A DNA stretch of 64,000 nucleotides from Firm-08 sp045546995. GTDB taxonomy: Bacteria; Bacillota; Clostridia; Oscillospirales; QAKW01. The position numbers were made by a program, and so were the translations under genes. Location: positions 88,192-152,191 of the forward strand of contig JAZQDW010000055.1 of the NCBI GenBank assembly GCA_045546995.1, in the 5' to 3' direction. This document shows positions 31,944-40,619 of the stretch, in pieces. Under the pieces are notes generated by a model. It was not told the DNA's origin, did no database searches, and worked only from the letters and a program-made list of their open reading frames with translations. The stretch's first letter is position 1. Every line of letters starts with the position of its first letter.

Positions 31944-33035
31944 ATGAAAAAGATTATGCTCGTTTTCGGCACCAGGCCCGAAGCGATTAAAATGTGCCCT
32001 CTTGTTAATGAACTGAAAAGCAGGGAAGATGCAAAGACCATTGTTTGCGTTACCGGCCAGCATCGTGAAATGCTGACACAGGTACTGCGCGCCTTTAATG
32101 TCGAGCCGGATTACGACTTATCAATTATGAAGGATAAGCAAACCTTGTTTGATATTACCGTTAAAATCCTGGAAAAGATCAAAGCGGTTTTGGAAGAAGA
32201 GAAACCGGACGTTGTTTTGGTTCATGGTGATACTTCCACCACTTTCGTAACGGCATTGGCCTGTTTTTATTTGCAAATTCCGGTTGGCCACGTCGAAGCC
32301 GGCCTTCGCACCTATAATATTTATTCGCCCTATCCTGAGGAATTTAATCGTCAGGCGGTTGGCATCGTGACAAAATATCATTTTGCGCCCACTGAAATTT
32401 CGAGAGATAATTTGTTAAGAGAGGGTAAAAACGCAGAGGATATTTATATTACCGGTAATACGGCTATTGACGCCCTGCAAACTACGGTGCGTGATGATTA
32501 TACCCATCCCGAACTGGAATGGGCCGCGGACAGTAAGTTGATTTTGATCACCGCACACCGTCGTGAAAATCTGGGTGAGCCTATGCAGCATATGTTTCGC
32601 GCCATTCGCAGAATTATGGATGAGCATCCCGATTTAAAGGCAATCTATCCAATTCACATGAATCCCGTAGTACGCCAAACCGCTGCTGAAATTTTAGGTG
32701 ATGACGACCGTATTCATATCATCGAGCCGTTGGATGTTTTGGATTTTCACAACTTTATGGCTCGCTCGCATCTGATTTTGACGGATAGCGGCGGCATTCA
32801 GGAAGAGGCGCCGTCCTTGGGCAAACCCGTACTTGTTATGCGTGATACCACCGAGCGTCCGGAGGGCATTGCTGCCGGTACGCTTAAATTGGTGGGTACC
32901 ACCGAAGAAATGATCTACGACACCTTCAAGGCATTATTGGAGGATCGGGAGATGTACGATGCAATGAGCAACGCATCCAATCCCTATGGCGACGGTAAAG
33001 CTTGTAAGCGGATCGCCGATATATTGCTTGGATGA
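31944..33035 (+). CDS. wecB: UDP-N-acetylglucosamine 2-epimerase (non-hydrolysing)
   Basis: Interconverts UDP-GlcNAc and UDP-ManNAc in the cytosol, feeding teichoic-acid linkage units or capsule. 363 residues, family length. GT-B-fold motifs: FGTRPEAIKMCPL at the N-terminus, CVTGQHREML, VHGDTSTTF, GHVEAGLRTYN, TAHRRENLGEPM, and SDSGGIQEEAPSLGKPVLVMRDTTERPE, which covers the active-site residues. ATG 31944 with AGGAG. No polysaccharide cluster surrounds it, so the downstream pathway is not shown here. Confidence 0.97.
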   Translation: MKKIMLVFGTRPEAIKMCPLVNELKSREDAKTIVCVTGQHREMLTQVLRAFNVEPDYDLSIMKDKQTLFDITVKILEKIKAVLEEEKPDVVLVHGDTSTTFVTALACFYLQIPVGHVEAGLRTYNIYSPYPEEFNRQAVGIVTKYHFAPTEISRDNLLREGKNAEDIYITGNTAIDALQTTVRDDYTHPELEWAADSKLILITAHRRENLGEPMQHMFRAIRRIMDEHPDLKAIYPIHMNPVVRQTAAEILGDDDRIHIIEPLDVLDFHNFMARSHLILTDSGGIQEEAPSLGKPVLVMRDTTERPEGIAAGTLKLVGTTEEMIYDTFKALLEDREMYDAMSNASNPYGDGKACKRIADILLG

Positions 33036-33091
33036 TTTTGTGTTAAGATTGCATAAGTGCAAAAAATAACTTTGTTGAAGGAGTGCAGACT

Positions 33092-33766
33092 ATGGCTGAA
33101 ATTTTCAGTACCGTTATGCGCGGATATAAAAAAGAAGAGGTAACAAAATATATTGCCGACTTGAGTGAGCAGATGCAACAATTAAAGTCAGATCTTGACG
33201 CCAAAGAGGTGTTGGTAGACCGTCTGCGCCGTGAAATCGCAGAGGCAGAAGCTGCCTCTGCGCAGCCGGATGAAGAGCAGATGGAAGCTTTGCGTACAGA
33301 GGTTCGTGAGCAGGTCATGGCCGAGCTTGAGGCTGATTTTGAGACACGGCTTGCTACTGCTAAAGCCGAACTTGAGGCGGAACTTGTGGCGGTAAGAGCA
33401 GAACTTGAAGAAAGCGTAGTTAAGGATAGCGCTACTGAAGAATTGGAGCGCAAAGCAAGAGAGTACGACGAGTGCAAAGATGCTTTGGCTGATCTGATGA
33501 TTCAGGCCCGTCGTAATGCGGATGACATTGTAGCCAAAGCGGAAGGTAAGGCACAAATGCTGATCGCAAAATCTGAGATGGAATTTTCGCGGCTTCGTAC
33601 CGATTTTGCTTTGTTGCAACAAACAGTGGGCAATTTGCGTGGTGAAATGCAGGTGTGTCTCGATCGGGCGGCCGATCACGTTGCTGCATTTGAACAAAAA
33701 ATCGTTGATCTCCAGGCCGAAGTTGAAAAAACAATCGGCGGGCATTCTGATGATACTGAAATCTGA
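33092..33766 (+). CDS. DivIVA-like coiled-coil protein
   Basis: 224 residues. The N-terminus has FSTVMRGYKKEEVTKYIADL, the lipid-binding-type start of DivIVA/GpsB proteins. Nearly all the rest is heptad-rich Glu/Ala/Lys coiled coil (residues 25-150), then ARRNADDIVAKAEGKAQ, a stretch typical of DivIVA C-terminal regions. It may act at the pole or septum; inference. ATG 33092 is 8 nt after AAGGAG. No recognisable partner genes nearby; a terminator follows immediately. Confidence 0.78.
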   Translation: MAEIFSTVMRGYKKEEVTKYIADLSEQMQQLKSDLDAKEVLVDRLRREIAEAEAASAQPDEEQMEALRTEVREQVMAELEADFETRLATAKAELEAELVAVRAELEESVVKDSATEELERKAREYDECKDALADLMIQARRNADDIVAKAEGKAQMLIAKSEMEFSRLRTDFALLQQTVGNLRGEMQVCLDRAADHVAAFEQKIVDLQAEVEKTIGGHSDDTEI

Positions 33767-33797
33767 TAAAAAAGCTCTGCAAATGCGGAGCTTTTTA
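33767..33797 (+). terminator. Terminator of the DivIVA-like gene
   Basis: AAAGCTCTGC-AAAT-GCGGAGCTTT with one G-T pair, flanked by A and T runs. Confidence 0.9.
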
Positions 33798-33855
33798 AAA
33801 ATTCGACGGGTTATATCTCATTTGATAAAAAAATTTATGATCGTCAAAAAAAGGC

Positions 33856-33884
33856 TTGCATTTTAAAAATATTCGTGCTATAAT
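33856..33884 (+). promoter_or_regulatory. Promoter of rpsB-tsf
   Basis: TTGCAT (33856-33861), 17-bp spacer, TATAAT (33879-33884). Transcription would start near 33891, leaving a leader of about 105 nt. Confidence 0.75.
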
Positions 33885-33904
33885 GTTTCAGCGTAAAATA
33901 CACA

Positions 33905-33963
33905 CGTATGCCTTTGACCCATGGTTGCTGCTTGCAGTTGGGTTGGTTCCGACCGGGTATACG
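33905..33963 (+). promoter_or_regulatory. Structured rpsB leader (three-way junction), candidate S2 autoregulation site
   Basis: Stem P1 pairs 33905-33912 (CGTATGCC) with 33956-33963 (GGTATACG), all eight positions with one G-U. Inside are P2, ACCCA (33917-33921) with TGGGT (33939-33943) capped by CTG-CTTG-CAG, and P3, GGT-TCCG-ACC (33945-33954). It lies between promoter and ribosome binding site of rpsB, where ribosomal-protein leaders usually occur. Regulation by S2 is inference. Confidence 0.6.
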
Positions 33964-33995
33964 GAGGTATAAAAAACTTAAAGGAGGACATAAAA

Positions 33996-34718
33996 ATGTC
34001 GGTAATTTCAATGAAGCAGCTTTTAGAGGCTGGTGTTCACTTTGGACATCAGACCAGAAGATGGAACCCCAAAATGGCGGAGTACATCTTCACGGAGAGA
34101 AATGGTATTCATATCATTGATCTTCAGAAAACAGTTAAGAAGGTAGAGGAAGCCTACGATTTCGTTAAGGAAATCGCTGCAGAGGGCGGCGAACTGTTGT
34201 TCGTTGGTACCAAGAAGCAGGCTCAGGATTCCATCCGTGACGAGGCTCAGCGTTGCGGTCAGTACTTTGTAAGCGTAAGATGGCCCGGCGGTATGCTGAC
34301 CAACTTCAAGACCATTCGCAAGAGCATCCAGAGACTGAAGCAGATCGAGAAAATGAGCGAGGACGGCACTTTTGAACTGCTGCCCAAGAAAGAGGTTCTC
34401 AAGCTCAAGCATGAGCAGGAGATTCTGGAAAAGAACTACGGCGGTATCAAGGAGATGGGCAGACTGCCTGCTGCTATGTTCGTTGTAGACCCCAAGAGAG
34501 AAAAGATCGCTATTGCCGAGGCAAAGAATCTGGGTATCCCCGTAGTTGCTATCGTTGATACCAACTGCGATCCCGATGAAATCGATTATCCCATCCCCGG
34601 TAATGATGATGCTATCCGTGCTGTTAAGCTGATCGCCGAAACCATGGCCAATGCCGTGCTGGAAGGCAATCAGGGTGAGCAGATGGAAGATGCAGCTGCC
34701 GAGCAGGCCGCTGAATAA
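33996..34718 (+). CDS. rpsB: 30S ribosomal protein S2
   Basis: Small-subunit ribosomal protein, 241 residues. Signature AGVHFGHQTRRWNPKM near the start, then IHIIDLQKTV, FVGTKKQAQ, RWPGGMLTNF and VVAIVDTNCDPD. ATG 33996 has AAAGGAGG 8 nt upstream; the frame is open further upstream but that would include the leader. tsf follows 18 bp later. Codon use is typical of a highly expressed gene. The Glu/Ala-rich C-terminal tail is ordinary for S2. Confidence 0.98.
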   Translation: MSVISMKQLLEAGVHFGHQTRRWNPKMAEYIFTERNGIHIIDLQKTVKKVEEAYDFVKEIAAEGGELLFVGTKKQAQDSIRDEAQRCGQYFVSVRWPGGMLTNFKTIRKSIQRLKQIEKMSEDGTFELLPKKEVLKLKHEQEILEKNYGGIKEMGRLPAAMFVVDPKREKIAIAEAKNLGIPVVAIVDTNCDPDEIDYPIPGNDDAIRAVKLIAETMANAVLEGNQGEQMEDAAAEQAAE

Positions 34719-34736
34719 TTTCGGAGGTATATTATT

Positions 34737-35639
34737 ATGGCTTTTGGTGCAAAAGAAGTTGCCGCACTGCGTGAAAAGACCGGTTGCGGTATGATGGATT
34801 GTAAGAGAGCTTTGGCAGAGGCTAACGGTGACGAGGCAAAGGCAATCGAGCTGCTGAGAGAAAAGGGCTTGGCTGCTGCTGCTAAAAAGTCCAGCCGTAT
34901 CGCTGCTGAAGGTGTTGTTACCACCTACGTTGACGTTGAAAAGAAAATCGGCGTTATCCTGGAGGTCAACAGCGAAACTGACTTCGTTGCAAAGAACGAA
35001 AACTTTATGAGCTTTGTTGCCGGCGTTGCCAAGATTATTGCTGAGTGCGATCCCGTTGACGTTGAAGCTTTGAAAGAATGCAAATTTGATGATGAGCACA
35101 CTGTTGCCGAGATGCTGATCGAGAAGATTCAGACCATCGGTGAGAACATGAACATCCGCCGTTTTGAGAGAATCGAGGGCTTCTGCGGTTCTTACGTTCA
35201 CGGTGGCGGCAGCGATGCTTGCTTGGTTCAGATTGATGCTCCCGAGTTTACCGATGCCATCGCAGAGATGGGCAAAAACCTGGGTATGCAGGTTGTAGCA
35301 ATGTCTCCCGCTTACTTGAGCGAGGCTGATGTACCTGCTGAGGTAATCGAGAGCGAGAAGTCCATTCTTTTGGCTCAGATCAAAAATGACCCCAAATCTG
35401 CAAACAAACCCGAAAACGTTATTGCCAATATGGTAAACGGCAGAATCAACAAATACTTTAAAGAGAACTGCTTGCTGAAACAGGAATACGTTAAGGATCC
35501 CAAGATGTCTGTTGAGCAGTATGTTAAGTCTGTTGGTGCCGATGTTACCGTTGTCAGATTTATTTGCTATAAGAAGGGCGAAGGTCTGCAAAAGAGAGAG
35601 GATAACTTCGCTGAAGAAGTTGCCAATATGACCAAATAA
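34737..35639 (+). CDS. tsf: Translation elongation factor Ts
   Basis: Nucleotide exchange factor for EF-Tu. 300 residues. N-terminal UBA-like domain with LREKTGCGMMDCKRAL, then SETDFVAKNENF, the EF-Tu-contacting TDFV motif, and the core domains ending with EEVANMTK. ATG 34737 with CGGAGG. Co-transcribed with rpsB. In many genomes pyrH and frr follow, but here the unit ends in a terminator. Confidence 0.98.
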   Translation: MAFGAKEVAALREKTGCGMMDCKRALAEANGDEAKAIELLREKGLAAAAKKSSRIAAEGVVTTYVDVEKKIGVILEVNSETDFVAKNENFMSFVAGVAKIIAECDPVDVEALKECKFDDEHTVAEMLIEKIQTIGENMNIRRFERIEGFCGSYVHGGGSDACLVQIDAPEFTDAIAEMGKNLGMQVVAMSPAYLSEADVPAEVIESEKSILLAQIKNDPKSANKPENVIANMVNGRINKYFKENCLLKQEYVKDPKMSVEQYVKSVGADVTVVRFICYKKGEGLQKREDNFAEEVANMTK

Positions 35640-35646
35640 CATTTTT

Positions 35647-35686
35647 GCAAAGCGACTTTGGTTTCAAGGTCGCTTTGCGTGTTTTT
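35647..35686 (+). terminator. Terminator of rpsB-tsf
   Basis: GCAAAGCGACTT / AAGGTCGCTTTGC stem, then GTGTTTTTATCTTTTT. Confidence 0.88.
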
Positions 35687-35735
35687 ATCTTTTTCGCAAA
35701 AAAGATACAATACTGTTACAAGGAGTGCTTTTAAC

Positions 35736-36215
35736 ATGGCTAAAGCAATTAGACTTACCAAAGAGGGTAAAGAAAAACTGGAACTTGAACTGTTGGACCT
35801 GAAGAGCCGTGTGCGTCTTGAGATCGCAGAAAAAATCAAGACCGCCCGTTCTTATGGTGACTTGTCTGAAAACAGTGAGTATGATGAAGCTAAGGATGAG
35901 CAGGCTAAGGTAGAGGCAAGAATTGCCGATCTCGAGGTCACCCTGAAAAACGTGGTGATCGTTGAGGAAAGCAAAAAGACCTCCAAATCTGCTACTGTCA
36001 AACTCGGCAACGTTGTTACCGTGTTGGATGTTGAATACAACGAAGAAGAAACGTATACGATCGTTGGATCGGTTGAGGCCAATCCTTCTGAAAACAAAAT
36101 TTCCGATGATAGTCCTTTGGGCGCTGCGCTGATCGGTCAAAAAGAAGGCAGCACTGTAACCGTTGAGGCTCCCGTCGGTGAGATTGAATATAAGATCGTT
36201 AAAATCTTGAAGTAA
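35736..36215 (+). CDS. greA: Transcription elongation factor GreA
   Basis: Rescues stalled RNA polymerase by stimulating transcript cleavage. 159 residues. N-terminal coiled coil with RLTKEGKEKLELEL and ARSYGDLSENSEYDEAKDEQ, holding the acidic tip residues, and the C-terminal FKBP-like domain with DVEYNEEETYTIVG and SPLGAALIGQKEG. ATG 35736 has AAGGAG 10 nt upstream. Next to lysS, a frequent Firmicutes arrangement, though a terminator separates them. Confidence 0.97.
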   Translation: MAKAIRLTKEGKEKLELELLDLKSRVRLEIAEKIKTARSYGDLSENSEYDEAKDEQAKVEARIADLEVTLKNVVIVEESKKTSKSATVKLGNVVTVLDVEYNEEETYTIVGSVEANPSENKISDDSPLGAALIGQKEGSTVTVEAPVGEIEYKIVKILK

Positions 36216-36223
36216 TTCAACTT

Positions 36224-36259
36224 GATCCACGGTAACGCCTTGCCGTGGATCTTTTTTTA
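36224..36259 (+). terminator. Terminator after greA
   Basis: GATCCACGG-TAACGCCTTG-CCGTGGATC then TTTTTTT. lysS starts 18 bp on, so read-through probably supplies it. Confidence 0.9.
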
Positions 36260-36276
36260 AATCAAAGGAGAATATT

Positions 36277-37770
36277 ATGGGTTATCAAAATCAACAAGAA
36301 GAACTTTCTCTCAGCGAAATTTTGCAAATTCGCAGAGATAAGCTGACCGCTTTGCAAGAGGCAGGACAGGATCCTTTTATTAAAACTAAATATGACGTAG
36401 ATGCCTATTCTGCTGACATTAAAGAAAATTTTGAGACGTTTGAAAACAAAACCGTATCTTTGGCGGGTAGAATTATGTCCCGTCGTATTATGGGTAAGGC
36501 AAGCTTTGTCGGTTTACGTGATAAGGCCGGCGATATTCAGCTGTACGTTCGCCGCGATGATGTGGGCGAGGATGTGTATGCTGCGTTTAAAAAATGGGAT
36601 ATCGGCGATATTATCGGCATCAAAGGCTTTGTGTTTACTACTAAAACCGGCGAGATTTCCGTGCATTGTCAACATATTGAACTGCTGTCTAAATCTTTGC
36701 TTCCGCTGCCCGAGAAGTTCCACGGCTTGAAGGATACGGAAACCCGTTATCGTCAGCGCTATGTTGATTTGATCGTCAATCCTGAAGTCAAGCGTAATTT
36801 CATCATCCGTTCTCAATTTATTAAATATATGCGCAAGTATCTGGATGATATGGATTATATTGAGGTAGAAACACCTGTTTTGAACACCATTGCAGGTGGT
36901 GCTTCCGCTCGTCCTTTTGTGACGCATCATAATACTCTGGATCTGGATATGTTTATGCGTATCGCTACCGAACTGCCGCTGAAGCGTCTGATCGTCGGCG
37001 GTATGGATCGGGTATATGAAATCGGCCGTATTTTCAGAAATGAAGGTATGGATCCTAAGCATAATCCGGAATTCACTACGATTGAGTTGTATCAGGCTTA
37101 TGCAGATTTCCACGATATGATGGATATTGCAGAAGGCATCATTTCCGGCGCTGCCAAGGAAATTTTGGGTACCTACGAAGTTGAGTGGATGGGGGAGAAG
37201 ATCGACCTTACTCCCGGCTGGCGCAGACTGACCATGGTGGAAGCTGTCAAGGAATATGCCGGTATTGATTTTGGCGCCATCACTGATGATGCCGAGGCTG
37301 TCGCTGCCGCTGAATCCATCGGTGTTGAGCTTGCAGAAACCGCTGATAAAACCTGGGGTAACGCTCTGTACGCTTGTTTTGATCAACGCGTTGAGGAGAA
37401 GTTGATCCAGCCCACCTTTATCACAATGTATCCCGTTGAGGTTTCTCCGCTGACCAAGGCCAGCCCCGAAGATCCTCGTCTGACCGAGCGATTTGAACTG
37501 TTCGTTTGCCACAGCGAGCTTGCCAATGCTTATTCCGAGCTGAACGATCCCATCGTACAGCGTGAGAGATTTGAAAAACAGCTCGAGTTGCGTGAACGTG
37601 GTGATGATGAGACCGAGATGCTTGACGAAGATTTTCTCAACGCTTTGCAGTACGGTATGCCCCCCACAGGCGGTATGGGCATCGGCGTGGACAGAACTGT
37701 TATGCTGCTGACCGGCACGGATACCATTCGTGAGGTTATTCTGTTCCCCACGATGAAGCCTTTAGACTAA
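36277..37770 (+). CDS. lysS: Lysyl-tRNA synthetase (class II)
   Basis: Charges tRNA-Lys. 497 residues, family length. N-terminal OB-fold anticodon-binding domain (VSLAGRIMSRRIMGKASFVG), then class II motifs: DTETRYRQRYVDLI, motif 2 in RVYEIGRIFRNEGMDPKHNPEFT, and motif 3 in PPTGGMGIGVDRTVMLLTG. ATG 36277 with AAAGGAG. No T-box leader is visible ahead of it. Confidence 0.98.
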   Translation: MGYQNQQEELSLSEILQIRRDKLTALQEAGQDPFIKTKYDVDAYSADIKENFETFENKTVSLAGRIMSRRIMGKASFVGLRDKAGDIQLYVRRDDVGEDVYAAFKKWDIGDIIGIKGFVFTTKTGEISVHCQHIELLSKSLLPLPEKFHGLKDTETRYRQRYVDLIVNPEVKRNFIIRSQFIKYMRKYLDDMDYIEVETPVLNTIAGGASARPFVTHHNTLDLDMFMRIATELPLKRLIVGGMDRVYEIGRIFRNEGMDPKHNPEFTTIELYQAYADFHDMMDIAEGIISGAAKEILGTYEVEWMGEKIDLTPGWRRLTMVEAVKEYAGIDFGAITDDAEAVAAAESIGVELAETADKTWGNALYACFDQRVEEKLIQPTFITMYPVEVSPLTKASPEDPRLTERFELFVCHSELANAYSELNDPIVQRERFEKQLELRERGDDETEMLDEDFLNALQYGMPPTGGMGIGVDRTVMLLTGTDTIREVILFPTMKPLD

Positions 37771-37776
37771 TAGAAA

Positions 37777-37812
37777 AAACACCCTATGACTGAACAGTTA
37801 TAGGGTGTTTAT
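37777..37812 (+). terminator. Terminator of lysS
   Basis: AAACACCCTAT / ATAGGGTGTTT with ACT/AGT extending the stem. Confidence 0.9.
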
Positions 37813-37927
37813 AATATAAGGTGAATAAATTTGATAAATTTTGGCAACTCTTATTCAATTCATATTTAAGACTTGAAATATTTACATATATTTGTTAAAA
37901 TAATATGATAAAGAAAGGGGCGGTATC

Positions 37928-38584
37928 GTGGAAAAATACACCTCAAGAGAGCCAATGACTTTTAAAAAGAAAATCGAAAATTTTTGGTTTTATCATAAAT
38001 TTAAGGTTTTGACCGGATTGCTGATTGCTCTGATCATCGCAGTGGGGGTTCATAGCTGTGTAAACAAGCAAAGTGTGGATATGTACGTTTTGTATATGAT
38101 CAACGGTGCGTATTCGTCCGCATCCAACGAAGAATTGGCAAAAAAGATGGAGCAATACGTTGATGATATTGACGGTGACGGAGAGAAACGTGTGCAGATC
38201 ATCACCATCTCGTTTTCCGAAGTTTTGGGTCGCACGGACCAAAGCCAGGATGCAACTCTGACGCGTTTGGTGGGTCAAATTGCTTCCGGCCCCGCGTTGT
38301 TTTACGTTTTTGATGATGCCAATTATCAGGAACTGAAAAATGCGCAGGTGGAGATCTTTGAAAAGATCGATGAATTGCTACCGCAGCATTCCTGCGTTGA
38401 ACCGTATCGTTTTAATGCCAGTGAGTCCGGATTTTTTGAAGGTGTCCTTGGTTTTGAGGATGCGGATGATCCTTTGTATATGGGGATTCGTGTCAATGAT
38501 CAGATCCCGGAAACGGACAGCAGATATCCTCAAATCGAACAGGCCCGAAACACTCTTGTCCGCATTGCGGAAGCATACAAATAA
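37928..38584 (+). CDS. Single-pass membrane protein of unknown function
   Basis: 218 residues: about 25 charged residues (KKKIENFWFYHKFKV), one membrane helix (about 28-47), then an extracytoplasmic domain with VDDIDGDGEKRVQIITIS, a DGDG word that could bind calcium, and a C-terminal part GVLGFEDADDPLYMGIRV. Start GTG 37928, with GGGGCGG upstream. 12 bp ahead of lepB, so probably the first gene of the lepB-rbgA-rnhB-yraN operon. I do not recognise a named family. Confidence 0.75.
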   Translation: MEKYTSREPMTFKKKIENFWFYHKFKVLTGLLIALIIAVGVHSCVNKQSVDMYVLYMINGAYSSASNEELAKKMEQYVDDIDGDGEKRVQIITISFSEVLGRTDQSQDATLTRLVGQIASGPALFYVFDDANYQELKNAQVEIFEKIDELLPQHSCVEPYRFNASESGFFEGVLGFEDADDPLYMGIRVNDQIPETDSRYPQIEQARNTLVRIAEAYK

Positions 38585-38596
38585 GGGAGTAAGTAT

Positions 38597-39160
38597 ATGT
38601 CTAATACAACTGAACAAAGAAAAAATACCTGGTGGCAGGAAATTTACGAACTGCTGGAGTCGTTTGCCGTAGCCATTGTATTGGTTATTTTGGCCTTCAC
38701 GCTGTTGTTTCGGATTTTTGTCGTAAAAGGCCCTTCAATGGAAAGCACCTTAATTGATGGTGACAGAATTATTGCCACCAATCTTTTGGGGGCACCCACT
38801 ACGGGTGACGTTATCATCTTTTCCGGTAAATATAACGATGGGGAAGTTCTGGTTAAACGCGTGATCGGCGTGGAAGGTGACGTTGTAAACATCGCCGATG
38901 ATGGATCGGTCACGGTTAACGGTGCGGCAATTGACGAACCGTATTTGGATGATCATCAGATTACTTGGCCTCATCCGTATTCTCCCACTCCAATGCCGTA
39001 TACGGTGCAGGAAGGAGAACTGTTTGTGATGGGTGACAATCGTCTGGAATCCTTGGACAGCCGTTCGACCGACATTGGTCTTGCCGATACTAAAAAAGTG
39101 TTAGGCAAGGTCGTGTTCAGACTTTTTCCCAACACCGGGGTGATCGGCAATGGAAAATAA
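38597..39160 (+). CDS. lepB: Signal peptidase I
   Basis: Membrane serine protease that removes Sec signal peptides. 187 residues. One membrane helix (about 22-43) is followed by the catalytic GPSMESTL (Ser47) and VLVKRVIGVEGD (Lys87), then MGDNRLESLDSR (box E). Gram-positive SipS size. Start ATG 38597 with AAGGGAG. The last 11 bp overlap rbgA. Confidence 0.96.
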   Translation: MSNTTEQRKNTWWQEIYELLESFAVAIVLVILAFTLLFRIFVVKGPSMESTLIDGDRIIATNLLGAPTTGDVIIFSGKYNDGEVLVKRVIGVEGDVVNIADDGSVTVNGAAIDEPYLDDHQITWPHPYSPTPMPYTVQEGELFVMGDNRLESLDSRSTDIGLADTKKVLGKVVFRLFPNTGVIGNGK

Positions 39161-40007
39161 TTTACATATTCAGTGGTACCCCGGTCATATGACCAAAACC
39201 CGGCGTATGATGGAGAAAGAACTGCCGGTTATGGATGCCGTTGTGCATTTGCTGGATGCCCGTGTGGTCGCCAGCAGCATGAATCCCGATTTTGAGGATT
39301 TGTTTAAAAATAAAAAGCGGATGTTTTTACTGAACAAATGCGATCTTGCAAACCCCAATGTTACTCAAAAGTGGATTGCACATCTGAAGGCGCAGGGGCA
39401 TGCCGCTTTGGCGGTATCCTGCAACGATCCCAAAAGTATTAAAGCTGTCATTCCGGCAATTCGTGCTCTATTAAAAGATAAGATAGAACGGTACGAACAA
39501 AAGGGTATGAATAAGACGATGAGACTGATGATCACCGGCGTACCAAACGTCGGCAAATCTTCGCTGATCAATTTGCTTGCCGGTCGGAAGGTGGCCGCCG
39601 CGCAGGACCGTCCCGGCGTTACCAGAGCAAAGCAGTGGGTCTCTCTTGCGGACAGAATCGATTTACTGGATACTCCGGGTATGCTGTGGCCGAAGTTTGA
39701 AGATCAGCGTACGGGTATGTTTTTGGCGTTTACCGGCGCCATTAACGATGATATTCTGGACAAAACCGAACTTGCGCTGGAGTTTGTGCGGTTTATGAGC
39801 GAGAGCTATCCCGAGCAGCTTTCCGATCGCTATAAATTGACGGCAGATTTATACGATTGCTCCGCTCTTGAGATCTATGAGATGATCTGCAAAAAACGCG
39901 GATTTTTAATTTCCGGCGGAGATTTTGATTACGAGCGTGCCGCAGCGGTGATCTTGGATGAATTCCGTGGCGGTAAACTGGGCCGAGTATCTTTTGAGGA
40001 GCCGTAA
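39150..40007 (+). CDS. rbgA: Ribosome biogenesis GTPase RbgA (YlqF)
   Basis: Circularly permuted GTPase needed late in 50S subunit assembly. 285 residues. It begins IQWYPGHMTKTRRMM, the RbgA N-terminal signature, with G4 LNKCDLA before G1 GVPNVGKSS and G3 LLDTPGMLWP, the permuted order. The C-terminal ANTAR-like helical domain is present. Overlaps lepB by 11 bp and runs directly into rnhB. Confidence 0.97.
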   Translation: MENNLHIQWYPGHMTKTRRMMEKELPVMDAVVHLLDARVVASSMNPDFEDLFKNKKRMFLLNKCDLANPNVTQKWIAHLKAQGHAALAVSCNDPKSIKAVIPAIRALLKDKIERYEQKGMNKTMRLMITGVPNVGKSSLINLLAGRKVAAAQDRPGVTRAKQWVSLADRIDLLDTPGMLWPKFEDQRTGMFLAFTGAINDDILDKTELALEFVRFMSESYPEQLSDRYKLTADLYDCSALEIYEMICKKRGFLISGGDFDYERAAAVILDEFRGGKLGRVSFEEP

Positions 40008-40607
40008 ATGTTAGAATTTGTATTGGAAAATGAAGCAAAAGAGCAGGGATATCATTTAGTTTGCGGCACGGACGAGGCGGGCAGAGGATGCTTGTGCGGT
40101 CCTGTTTATGCCGCCGCTGTGATTTTGCCGTCGGACTATTATCACGAAAAACTCAATGATTCGAAAAAAATTTCACCCAAAGTTCGTGAACTGCTGTTTG
40201 ACCACATTTGTGAGCATGCAATATCTTATGGTATTGCATACGCTGACGTGGATGAAATCGAAGAACTCAATATTTTGAACGCCGCTTTATTGGCGATGCG
40301 CCGTGCAATTGCACAGCTTGATCCGCAACCTGATTTTTTGTTGATTGACGGCAACGTTTCCAGAGGGTTTGAGGGCGCTTTTCGCACGGTTGTGCACGGT
40401 GATGCCGTCAGCCCCAGCATTGCGGCGGCCTCTATTCTTGCCAAAGTATCCCGTGACCGGGAACTGATGGAGTTGGATGCAAAATATCCACAATATCAGT
40501 TGGCAAAGCATAAAGGATACGCAACAAAACTCCATAAAGAATTGTTGCTTAGATACGGGCCAAATGAAATATATCGTCCGTCTTTTTTGAAAAAAATCAT
40601 CAAGTAA
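40008..40607 (+). CDS. rnhB: Ribonuclease HII
   Basis: Removes ribonucleotides from DNA-RNA hybrids. 199 residues. Catalytic GTDEAGRG (Asp22, Glu23) and a second Asp in LLIDGNVSRGF, plus SIAAASILAKVSRDR and KHKGYATKLH. ATG 40008 directly follows the rbgA stop, and GAGGAG upstream lies inside rbgA. In many Firmicutes rplS belongs to this cluster; it is absent here. Confidence 0.97.
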   Translation: MLEFVLENEAKEQGYHLVCGTDEAGRGCLCGPVYAAAVILPSDYYHEKLNDSKKISPKVRELLFDHICEHAISYGIAYADVDEIEELNILNAALLAMRRAIAQLDPQPDFLLIDGNVSRGFEGAFRTVVHGDAVSPSIAAASILAKVSRDRELMELDAKYPQYQLAKHKGYATKLHKELLLRYGPNEIYRPSFLKKIIK

Positions 40608-40619
40608 AGGATCCGTTGT

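Noticed and set aside
34023..35642. A 539-codon minus-strand frame across rpsB and tsf
   Set aside because: Spans two certain genes and their gap; caused by the biased codon use of highly expressed genes.
36216..36276. Possible T-box or riboswitch before lysS
   Set aside because: The gap holds only the greA terminator; no T-box core is present.
36514..37512. A 332-codon minus-strand frame opposite lysS
   Set aside because: Shadow of a certain gene.
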